Source: Ruminococcaceae bacterium UBA1405
Lineage (GTDB): Bacteria > Bacillota > Clostridia > Oscillospirales > Ruminococcaceae
Direction of reading: 5' to 3'
DNA: 64,000 bases
Assembly: GCA_002305685.1 (NCBI GenBank)
Contig: DBQB01000017.1
Location: forward strand, 1-64,000
Under the pieces are notes generated by a model that was not told the origin of the DNA, did not search any database, and worked only from the letters and a program-made list of their open reading frames with translations. Numbering within the stretch: position 1 is the first letter of the stretch; every line of letters begins with the position of its first letter. The position numbers and the translations under genes are program-made. Shown piece by piece: positions 57,802 to 64,000 of this stretch.

Positions 57802-58170
57802 TTACAGCACCTCAGGGGCGAGGCTTAAAATTCTGAGGTAATCTTTGTCACGGAGCTCTCTGGCTACCGGCCCAAAGATACGAGTACCTCTCGGGTTTTT
57901 GTCTTCTCTGATGATAACTGCCGCGTTCTCATCGAAGCGGATATAGGAACCGTCCTCGCGGCGAAGACCGCTGACGGAACGAACGATAACGGCTTTTACA
58001 ACGTCACCTTTTTTAACAACGCCGCCGGGTGCTGCTTTTTTAACCGAAGCAACCACCACGTCGCCGATGTTGGCATATCTTCTGCGGGTACCGCCCAGCA
58101 CACGGATGCACATGAGTTCCTTGGCACCGGTGTTGTCAGCAACCTTGAGATAGGTCTGCATCTGAATCAC
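57802..58170 (-). CDS. rplN: 50S ribosomal protein L14
   Basis: A 122-residue L14 at the intersubunit face, contacting 16S rRNA and the silencing factor RsfS. Starts IQMQTYLKVADNTGAKELMCIRVLGG from GTG 58170; YIRFDENAAVIIREDKNPRGTRIFGPVARELR is canonical. Confidence 0.97.
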   Translation of the reverse strand: MIQMQTYLKVADNTGAKELMCIRVLGGTRRRYANIGDVVVASVKKAAPGGVVKKGDVVKAVIVRSVSGLRREDGSYIRFDENAAVIIREDKNPRGTRIFGPVARELRDKDYLRILSLAPEVL

Positions 58171-58200
58171 AGAGCGTTCCTCCTTTCGGCATGAGCTTTA

Positions 58201-58458
58201 TTACTTAGCCTTTTCTACGATCTCCACAACTCTCCATCTCTTATCCTTGGACAGAGGGCGGGTTTCCATAATCAAAACTTTATCGCCAATACCGCAAGCA
58301 TTCTGCTCGTCGTGGGCTTTGAACTTCACGGTACGTTTCACGATTTTCTTGTACAGAGGATGTCTCACGTTGTCCTGGATAGCAACGACAACGGTTTTAT
58401 CCATCTTGTCACTGACGACCTTACCGACTCTGGTCTTTCTGAGGTTTCTCTCGCTCAC
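58201..58458 (-). CDS. rpsQ: 30S ribosomal protein S17
   Basis: An 85-residue OB-fold S17, a primary 16S binder. It starts at GTG 58458 (SERNLRKTRVGKVVSDKMDKTVVVAI) and ends with DKVLIMETRPLSKDKRWRVVEIVEKAK. The open frame extends seven codons further upstream without support. Confidence 0.95.
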   Translation of the reverse strand: MSERNLRKTRVGKVVSDKMDKTVVVAIQDNVRHPLYKKIVKRTVKFKAHDEQNACGIGDKVLIMETRPLSKDKRWRVVEIVEKAK

Positions 58459-58481
58459 AGCTTCCGATCCTCCTTCCAAAT

Positions 58482-58676
58482 TTACTGCACGCTCTCTCTG
58501 GCCTTGATCACGGTTTTGATCCGGGCAATGTCCTTTTTCACCGCTTTGATCCGCATGGGATTTTCCAGCTGGTTGATGGCGTGCTGGAACCGGAGGTTAA
58601 ACAGCTCGGACTTGAGGTCAGACAGCTTCTCAGCGAGCTCAGTAGAAGAGAGTTCTCTAATTTCAGCTGCTTTCAT
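58482..58676 (-). CDS. rpmC: 50S ribosomal protein L29
   Basis: A 64-residue helical-hairpin L29 at the exit tunnel, beside the trigger factor and SRP site. Reads MKAAEIRELSSTELAEKL then LFNLRFQHAINQLENPMRIK. Its ATG overlaps the rplP stop by one base, so the two are translationally coupled. Confidence 0.96.
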   Translation of the reverse strand: MKAAEIRELSSTELAEKLSDLKSELFNLRFQHAINQLENPMRIKAVKKDIARIKTVIKARESVQ

Positions 58677-59101
58677 TACTCTTCAACCTCCTTGTTTTCT
58701 TTTGCAACAAATTTGCACTTGATGGGGAGCTTGTAGCTGGCAAGACGCATAGCCTCTCTGGCCAGTTCCTCGCTAACGCCGCCGATCTCGAACAGCACTC
58801 TGCCGGGCTTTACAACAGCAACCCAGTACTCGGGAGAACCTTTACCGGAACCCATGCGGGTCTCAGCGGGTTTCTCGGTGATGGGCTTGTCGGGGAAAAT
58901 CTTAATCCAAACCTGACCGCCACGACGGATGTAACGGGTCATGGCAATACGGGCAGCCTCGATCTGATTGGAAGTGATCCAGGCGGGCTCCAGGGCCTGC
59001 AGACCGTACTCACCGTTGGAAACAAAGTTGCCTCTGGTGGCTACGCCTTTCATACGGCCTCTGTGAACTCTTCTATATTTTACTCTCTTAGGCAGAAGCA
59101 T
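58676..59101 (-). CDS. rplP: 50S ribosomal protein L16
   Basis: A 141-residue L16 needed for A-site tRNA accommodation. Starts MLLPKRVKYRRVHRGRMKGVATRGNFVSNGEYGLQALEPAWITSNQIEAARIAMTR-like text, with GSGKGSPEYWVAVVKPGRVLFE at the conserved loop. Overlaps rpsC by one base. Confidence 0.97.
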   Translation of the reverse strand: MLLPKRVKYRRVHRGRMKGVATRGNFVSNGEYGLQALEPAWITSNQIEAARIAMTRYIRRGGQVWIKIFPDKPITEKPAETRMGSGKGSPEYWVAVVKPGRVLFEIGGVSEELAREAMRLASYKLPIKCKFVAKENKEVEE

Positions 59102-59790
59102 TACTTATTGCCTCCTTCCCTCACTTTGCGGGGCTTCTTGACTTCGCCAAGGACTTCGCCGGCATAGATCCAAACTTTGCAGCCGATCTTACCGTAGGTG
59201 GTGTTGGCCTCAGCAAAACCGTAATCGATATCGGCTCTCAGGGTCTGCAGCGGGATGGTGCCCTCGTGATAATGCTCGGTACGGGCAATCTCGGCGCCGC
59301 CCAGACGGCCGGAAACGTTGGTTTTGATGCCCTTTACGCCCAGCTTCATGGCGCGTCCCATGGACTGCTTCATGGCGCGGCGGAAAGAAACGCGGTGCTC
59401 CAGCTGAGCGGCAATGCTCTCGGCAACCAGCTGAGCGTTTCTGTCGGGCTGACGGACCTCAACGATGTTGATGTAAACATTCAGCTTCTCGGTCCGTTTG
59501 GCATTGATCATCTTCTCGCACTGTTTGCGGAGCTTCTCAATGTCGGCGCCGCCTTTACCGATAACCATACCGGGGCGAGCGCAGTGGATATGAATACGTA
59601 CCTTGGTGGCGTCACGCTCGATCTCGATGCGGGGCACGCCAGCAGCGTACAGGGTCTTTTTGATGAACTTACGCAGGTTGTAGTCCTCAACTAAGGTATC
59701 GCCGAAAGCGTTGTCCTTAGCAAACCAGCGGGAGTCCCAATCTTTAATAACGCCGACACGGAGACCGTGCGGATTAACTTTCTGGCCCAT
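59101..59790 (-). CDS. rpsC: 30S ribosomal protein S3
   Basis: A 229-residue S3 at the mRNA entry channel. It starts MGQKVNPHGLRVGVIKDWDSRWFA. The KH domain contains GKGGADIEKLRKQCEKM, and the C-terminal domain has GRLGGAEIARTEHYHEGTIPLQTLRADIDYG. Confidence 0.97.
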   Translation of the reverse strand: MGQKVNPHGLRVGVIKDWDSRWFAKDNAFGDTLVEDYNLRKFIKKTLYAAGVPRIEIERDATKVRIHIHCARPGMVIGKGGADIEKLRKQCEKMINAKRTEKLNVYINIVEVRQPDRNAQLVAESIAAQLEHRVSFRRAMKQSMGRAMKLGVKGIKTNVSGRLGGAEIARTEHYHEGTIPLQTLRADIDYGFAEANTTYGKIGCKVWIYAGEVLGEVKKPRKVREGGNK

Positions 59791-59810
59791 AGTTTACCTC
59801 CTCTTTCAGC

Positions 59811-60146
59811 TTATTCCTTTTCCTTCAGGACGATGGTCACGTGGCAGGTTCTCTTGAGAACTCTGAACGCTCTGCCCTGGGCTCTGGGACGGATTCTCTT
59901 CAGGATCGGGCCGGGGCACACGAAGCACTCGGCAACATAGAGGTTATTCTTATCCATGTTGTGGTTGTTTTCCGCGTTGGCGATGGCCGATTTCAGAAGT
60001 TTTTCAAGCGGTTCACATGCGGCCTTGGGGGTATGCTTCAGAATAGCCACAGCCAGGTTGGTGGGCTTGTTTCTGATCTGATCCAGAACGATCTGTACCT
60101 TCCGAGGTGCGATGCGAGCGTATTTCAGGGTAGCTCTTGCTTCCAT
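59811..60146 (-). CDS. rplV: 50S ribosomal protein L22
   Basis: A 111-residue L22 whose hairpin lines the exit tunnel. Blocks are ATLKYARIAPRKVQIVLDQIR and GPILKRIRPRAQGRAFRVLKRTCHVTIVLKE. The tunnel loop is of normal length, without macrolide-type insertions. Confidence 0.97.
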   Translation of the reverse strand: MEARATLKYARIAPRKVQIVLDQIRNKPTNLAVAILKHTPKAACEPLEKLLKSAIANAENNHNMDKNNLYVAECFVCPGPILKRIRPRAQGRAFRVLKRTCHVTIVLKEKE

Positions 60147-60170
60147 TGTATACTCCTCCTTTCGGCCTCG

Positions 60171-60440
60171 TTAAGATTTCTTGGCGCCGGCATGGCCACG
60201 GTAGGTTCTGGTGGGAGCAAACTCACCCAGCTTGTGACCTACCATATCCTCGGTCACATAGACCGGAACATGCTTGCGGCCGTCATGCACAGCGAATGTA
60301 TGACCAACAAATTCGGGGAAAATGGTGGAGGAACGGCTCCAGGTTTTCAGAACGCGTTTCTCACCAGCTTCATTCATTTCGCGAACTCTCTTCAGCAGTA
60401 CAGGCTGCGCGAAGGGTCCTTTTTTAACACTTCTTCCCAT
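60171..60440 (-). CDS. rpsS: 30S ribosomal protein S19
   Basis: An 89-residue S19 of the 30S head, forming a complex with S13. Starts MGRSVKKGPFAQPVLLKRVREMN; GHTFAVHDGRKHVPVYVTEDMVGHKLGEFAPTRTYRGHA is canonical. Confidence 0.97.
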   Translation of the reverse strand: MGRSVKKGPFAQPVLLKRVREMNEAGEKRVLKTWSRSSTIFPEFVGHTFAVHDGRKHVPVYVTEDMVGHKLGEFAPTRTYRGHAGAKKS

Positions 60441-60468
60441 GTGTTCAACTGCCTCCTTTCAGCCTGCC

Positions 60469-61302
60469 TTACTTATCGTTGCGGCGCTTGACAATGAACT
60501 TGTCAGAGCTGTGATGTTTCTTTCTGGTCTTATAGCCCAGAGCAGGTTTGCCCCAGGGAGTAACAGGTCCGGGACGGCCGATGGGGGATTTACCCTCACC
60601 ACCACCGTGGGGATGGTCGTTGGGGTTCATAACAGAACCGCGGACGGTAGGACGGATACCCAGATGACGGGTACGTCCGGCTTTGCCCAGAGAAACGTTC
60701 TCGTGGTCGATGTTGCCGACCTGACCGATGGTAGCCATACAGTCCATGGAAACATTTCTCAGCTCGCCGGAAGGCAGACGGATCAGGGCGTAACCATTTT
60801 CCTTTGCCATCAGCTGAGCCATGATACCGGCAGCGCGGGCAAGCTGAGCGCCCTTGCCGGGATACAACTCGATGTTGTGGATAAAGGTACCAACAGGGAT
60901 GTTGGCCAGGGGCAGCGCGTTGCCGGGTTTGATGTCGGCGCCGGCGCCGGAGATAATCACATCGCCAACCTTCAGGCCGAAGGGAGCAATGATGTATCTC
61001 TTCTCGCCGTCCTCATACTGCACCAGGGCAATATGGGCGGAACGGTTGGGATCGTACTCCAGGGTGAGAACGGTGGCGGAGCAATCCGCTTTGTTTCTCT
61101 TGAAGTCGATGATGCGGTATTTGTTTCTATTGCCGCCGCCATGATGGCGGACGGTGATTCTGCCCGTATTGTTGCGGCCGGAGGTCTTCTTCAGGCTTTC
61201 CAGAAGGCTCTTCTCAGGCGCAACTTTCGACAGCTCAGAGTAATCAGTGACAGTCATCTGACGTCTGGCAGCCGTAGTGGGCTTATAGCTTTTGATAGCC
61301 AT
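60469..61302 (-). CDS. rplB: 50S ribosomal protein L2
   Basis: A 277-residue L2 near the peptidyl-transferase centre. From ATG 61302 it reads MAIKSYKPTTAARRQMTV. The functional C-terminal region is VRGSVMNPNDHPHGGGEGKSPIGRPGPVTPWGKPALGYKTRKK, with the His of the DHPHGGG motif in place. The frame is open upstream to 61356. Confidence 0.97.
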   Translation of the reverse strand: MAIKSYKPTTAARRQMTVTDYSELSKVAPEKSLLESLKKTSGRNNTGRITVRHHGGGNRNKYRIIDFKRNKADCSATVLTLEYDPNRSAHIALVQYEDGEKRYIIAPFGLKVGDVIISGAGADIKPGNALPLANIPVGTFIHNIELYPGKGAQLARAAGIMAQLMAKENGYALIRLPSGELRNVSMDCMATIGQVGNIDHENVSLGKAGRTRHLGIRPTVRGSVMNPNDHPHGGGEGKSPIGRPGPVTPWGKPALGYKTRKKHHSSDKFIVKRRNDK

Positions 61303-61378
61303 TCCTAATTCACTCTCCTCATAATGATTCGCGGGATTATGAGAGTTCCCATACAACTCTCTGACAGGCGCTCACGGA

Positions 61379-61672
61379 TTACATCATGCTCTCGAAGAAC
61401 TCGATGCTCTTGGAGTCTTCCTTCAGAGTTACAACGGCCTTTTTGCGGTCGGACTTGTATCCGCCGTGCTGGCCCATTCTCTTAAACTTGCCGGGGACGA
61501 TAGAGGTGTTAACCTTTGCTACCTTCACGCCGAACAGCTTTTCAACCGCCTGGGCGATCTCGATCTTGTTGGCGTCCTTGGCGACATAAAAGGTGTACTT
61601 TTTGTCAGCCAGGCCAGCCATGGAAGCCTCGGTAATAACCGGGGTGAGGATGATATCCTGGGGAGCTTTCAT
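61379..61672 (-). CDS. rplW: 50S ribosomal protein L23
   Basis: A 97-residue L23 at the tunnel exit, docking site for trigger factor and SRP. Reads APQDIILTPVITEASM, YTFYVAKDANKIEIAQAVEKLFGVKV and KFKRMGQHGGYKSDRKKAVVTL. One-base overlap with the end of rplD. Confidence 0.97.
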   Translation of the reverse strand: MKAPQDIILTPVITEASMAGLADKKYTFYVAKDANKIEIAQAVEKLFGVKVAKVNTSIVPGKFKRMGQHGGYKSDRKKAVVTLKEDSKSIEFFESMM

Positions 61673-62295
61673 TATGCGTACACCTCCTCGAGTTTCTCAA
61701 CTGCAGCTTTGACAATAACCATCTTGTCGCAGCCGAGCATATCGTAAACGTTGAGGGAGCCAGCGGTGGTGGTCTTTACACCAGGGATGTTGGCTGCACT
61801 CTTGATAACCTTCTCATCGCTCTGCGCGGTAACGATCAGGGTCTTTTTGGAAGCGCCCAGAGCGTTGAGCATCGCAACAACGGTTTTGGTCTTGTAGGAG
61901 TCCAGGGTGAGCTGATCCAGAACGATCATCTCGTTGCCGGAAACCTTGCTGGAAAGAGCGGACTTGATGGCCAGTCTCTTAACCTTCTTGTTCAGGGAGT
62001 AGCTGTAATCGCGGGGCTTGGGGCCGAGAGCGATACCACCATGTCTCCACTGGGGAGCGCGGATGGAACCCTGTCTCGCGTGGCCGGTGCCTTTCTGTCT
62101 CCAGGGCTTACGGCCGCCGCCGCTTACTTCGGTTCTGGTCAGCGTGGACTGGGTGCCCTGACGCTGGTTGGCCAGATAATTGACAACGGAAGCGTGCATA
62201 ACGCTGGTGTTGGGCTCAATGCCGAAAATGGCATCGGAAAGTTCCATTTCGCCAACACTTTTGCCGGTCATATCAAAAACAGTAACCTTTGGCAT
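61672..62295 (-). CDS. rplD: 50S ribosomal protein L4
   Basis: A 207-residue L4. The tunnel loop contains TRTEVSGGGRKPWRQKGTGHARQGSIRAPQWRHGGIALGPKPRDYSY. In E. coli, L4 represses its own operon through the S10 leader; the leader hairpin at 63413-63450 makes a similar circuit conceivable here, but this is inference. Confidence 0.97.
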   Translation of the reverse strand: MPKVTVFDMTGKSVGEMELSDAIFGIEPNTSVMHASVVNYLANQRQGTQSTLTRTEVSGGGRKPWRQKGTGHARQGSIRAPQWRHGGIALGPKPRDYSYSLNKKVKRLAIKSALSSKVSGNEMIVLDQLTLDSYKTKTVVAMLNALGASKKTLIVTAQSDEKVIKSAANIPGVKTTTAGSLNVYDMLGCDKMVIVKAAVEKLEEVYA

Positions 62296-62313
62296 TGTGT
62301 ATTCCTCCTTCCC

Positions 62314-62946
62314 TTACGCCTTAACACTATCGGTGATGTAGACGATACCACCCTTGGGGCCGGGGAGAGCGCCCTTGAAAGCGATCAGGTTGTTCTCCGC
62401 ATCCACCTTGGCAACCACCAGATTCTGGACGGTTACGCCGGCGCAGCCATAGTGGCCAGGAAGTCTCTTACCTTTTCTGACTCTGGAAGGATCGGAGCAG
62501 GCGCCCATAGAACCCGCATGGCGGTGTACAGGACCGGTACCGTGGGTATCCTTCAGAGAATGCTGGCCATATCTCTTGATGGTGCCAGCGTATCCTTTAC
62601 CTTTGGAAGTGCCGCGCACATCCACAGCGTCGCCCACCGCAAAGGTGTCCGCCTTGATGACAGCGCCAATTTCCAGAGCGCTGATGTCGTCCAGTCTGAA
62701 CTCCTTGAGGGTCTTCTTGGGAGCAACATCGGCCTTGGCAAAGTGGCCCTTCATGGGCTTGTTCACCTTTTTGAGGCTTACTTCGCCGAAACCAACCTGA
62801 ACAGCTTCATAGCCGTCATTCTCGTTGGTTTTCTTCTGTACCACTACGCAGGGACCGGCTTCCACTACGGTGACAGGAATTACATTTCCTTTTTCGTCAA
62901 AAAGCTGGGTCATACCAATCTTTTTGCCAATAATGCACTTTTGCAT
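62314..62946 (-). CDS. rplC: 50S ribosomal protein L3
   Basis: A 210-residue L3, an assembly initiator reaching the peptidyl-transferase centre. Starts MQKCIIGKKIGMTQLFDEKGNVIPVTVVEAGPC; the W-finger region HGTGPVHRHAGSMGACSDPSRVRKGKRLPGHYG is canonical. Confidence 0.97.
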   Translation of the reverse strand: MQKCIIGKKIGMTQLFDEKGNVIPVTVVEAGPCVVVQKKTNENDGYEAVQVGFGEVSLKKVNKPMKGHFAKADVAPKKTLKEFRLDDISALEIGAVIKADTFAVGDAVDVRGTSKGKGYAGTIKRYGQHSLKDTHGTGPVHRHAGSMGACSDPSRVRKGKRLPGHYGCAGVTVQNLVVAKVDAENNLIAFKGALPGPKGGIVYITDSVKA

Positions 62947-63018
62947 CTTTCCTACCTCCTTCGGTTATTGGTTGGCATTTGCCAACATGACCTGTCGTAT
63001 CTGGTGGAAAACTTTGCT

Positions 63019-63330
63019 TTACAGCTTGATTTCCACTTCAACACCGGCAGGGAGCTCAAGGCTGGTCAGGGCCTCGACAGTCTTGTCGGAAGGCCGGATC
63101 ACATCGATGAGTCTCTTGTGGGTTCTTCTCTCAAACTGTTCCCGGCTGTCCTTATACTTATGAACAGCACGAAGAATGGTTATGATCTCCTTCTCAGTGG
63201 GAAGGGGGATGGGGCCGGAGACAGCGGCGCCGGTTCTTTTTGCCGCCTCAACGATCTTCTCTGCAGAAGCATCCACCAACTGATGATCATAGCCCTTGAG
63301 TCTGATTCTGATTTTTTCTTTGACTGCCAC
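63019..63330 (-). CDS. rpsJ: 30S ribosomal protein S10 (NusE)
   Basis: A 103-residue S10, also the NusE antitermination factor. Core: KIRIRLKGYDHQLVDASAEKIVEAAKRTGA and PLPTEKEIITILRAVHKYKDSREQFERRTHKRLIDV. GTG 63330 is chosen because AAGGAGG lies eight bases upstream and it gives the family start AVKEKIRIR; ATG 63336 lies only two bases from that site. First gene of the supercluster. Confidence 0.96.
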   Translation of the reverse strand: MAVKEKIRIRLKGYDHQLVDASAEKIVEAAKRTGAAVSGPIPLPTEKEIITILRAVHKYKDSREQFERRTHKRLIDVIRPSDKTVEALTSLELPAGVEVEIKL

Positions 63331-63412
63331 GTTCATCGCCTCCTTGCGTTGTTCCTAGCGGGATAACGACAAATACTGAACACTGTGCCGTGTGTTTCGC
63401 ACACACATCATG

Positions 63413-63450
63413 AAAAAAGGTTAAACACCGTATCTCCACGCTGCTTAACC
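63413..63450 (-). terminator. Terminator-like attenuator in the rpsJ leader
   Basis: On the minus strand GGTTAA (63450-63445) pairs with TTAACC (63424-63419), with further pairs CA/TG and CGT/ACG inside around one G-G mismatch. The loop is GGAGAT and TTTTTT (63418-63413) follows. It lies about 230 bases into the leader and 82 bases before rpsJ, so full-length transcripts must pass it. A second hairpin with GTGTGT/ACACAC arms lies at about 63390-63407. Confidence 0.65.
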
Positions 63451-63715
63451 GGAAAACACAAAACGGCCCTTGTTGCCCGACCGCGTCCAAAAGTCCGCAA
63501 TCTCACTGATCTTCGGCATCCATACCGAAAACCATAAGCCATCTTCAGCATATTCTGTCGCCCGGTTTAATAATCGGACATACTCAGCGGAAATTCCCTG
63601 CCTCTGAGGCAGCCACCTCCCGCGTCATCGCATATCTTGTGCAGTCTTCACGAGTCAGGGATCAACCTGTATTCTCGTGCCTTATTATCATACCGTATCC
63701 TTGAGAAAATTGCAA
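63451..63715 (-). promoter_or_regulatory. Promoter and leader of the S10-spc-alpha supercluster
   Basis: On the minus strand TTGCAA (63715-63710), a 17-base spacer and TATGAT (63692-63687); start near 63680. The 350-base leader has a small CTGCCT/AGGCAG hairpin at 63598-63612 and the attenuator-like hairpin further down. No coding frame is evident, and tuf, fusA, rpsG and rpsL are not adjacent within the window. Confidence 0.7.
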
Positions 63716-64000
63716 GTTTTTTTTCGAAAACCTTGATTTTTGCAAAAGTTTGTAAGGGTTTCCATTTTCCCAGCGATTTTCTCCCGATTTATGGCATATT
63801 TTACAGTATCTTTTTCCCTCCCTACACATCTTGCCCGGGATGGCTGGGGATTATACCGCCTTCTTCCCCTGATTTTGCCATACAAATGGACGACAGGCAC
63901 TGTCGGTTTGCCGCTTTACGCCGGATATTGCCTATGGTATAATGGACGGCGAAAGAGGGCTGCGAAAAATTCCTTCCTATTTATATAGCAGTGCACTGCG
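63716..64000 (+). promoter_or_regulatory. Gene-free end region with a possible rightward promoter
   Basis: TATAAT at 63938-63943 with TTTACG at 63915-63920 (17-base spacer) points out of the window, suggesting a divergent gene beyond the edge. No ribosome-binding site with a start follows within the remaining bases. The rest shows nothing recognisable. Confidence 0.35.

Overview
This window looks like a chromosomal segment from an anaerobic, Gram-positive gut-type Clostridia, probably Oscillospiraceae/Ruminococcaceae-like. The placement is inferred from the anaerobic ribonucleotide reductase with a NrdR box pair, zinc-type S14, L36 and L24, a KOW-domain gene beside infA, LplABC-type sugar transport, many short lipoproteins with lipoboxes and strong AGGAGG ribosome-binding sites. 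I see no rRNA, CRISPR array, insertion sequence, prophage or replication origin. There is one tRNA gene.

Layout. 0.2-4.2 kb: a structured leader plus EamA transporter, a methyltransferase, a DUF2156 protein, an XRE regulator and an orphan Phd-type antitoxin. 4.2-16.6 kb: an aldarate (galactarate/glucarate) catabolic island. garD and garK (minus) diverge from garR and a DapA-family aldolase (plus) around a symmetric dyad. A PrpR_N/AAA+/Fis regulator lacking the GAFTGA loop and a complete Liv-type ABC transporter follow. Predicted flow: galactarate to 5-keto-4-deoxyglucarate (GarD), to pyruvate plus tartronate semialdehyde (aldolase), to glycerate (GarR), to phosphoglycerate (GarK). 16.9-19.2 kb: a MATE exporter and a NIF3-like protein.

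19.4-35.6 kb: a glycan-use locus. It holds an LplABC-type importer without an ATPase, a membrane-bound AraC regulator split by a one-base shift in a T8 tract, a tandem class II aldolase-like protein, mannonate dehydratase, three glycosidases (a beta-propeller enzyme, GH29, GH95-like) and an alginate-lyase-like protein. None of the enzymes has a visible signal peptide, so I infer import of fucose- and uronate-containing oligosaccharides followed by cytoplasmic breakdown. 35.8-47.6 kb: a mixed housekeeping region with a zinc-ribbon protein, membrane protein, Big_14-like lipoprotein, queT, tRNA-Arg(CCU), Nudix hydrolase, ChrB_N protein, nrdG-nrdD, an orphan peptide-binding lipoprotein and a GH27 alpha-galactosidase.

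47.7-63.7 kb: the S10-spc-alpha ribosomal supercluster on the minus strand in standard order, from rpsJ to rplQ, including secY, adk, map, a KOW gene, infA and rpoA. A strong promoter lies near 63.7 kb, a leader of about 350 nt contains a terminator-like attenuator, and an intrinsic terminator closes the cluster near 47.7 kb. About nine of its genes start with GTG or TTG.

The most interesting points are the mirror-symmetric dyad between the two gar promoters together with a nearby activator that has lost its sigma-54 contact loop, the terminator inside that activator's own leader, and the tandem aldolase with a degenerate second half in the glycan locus.
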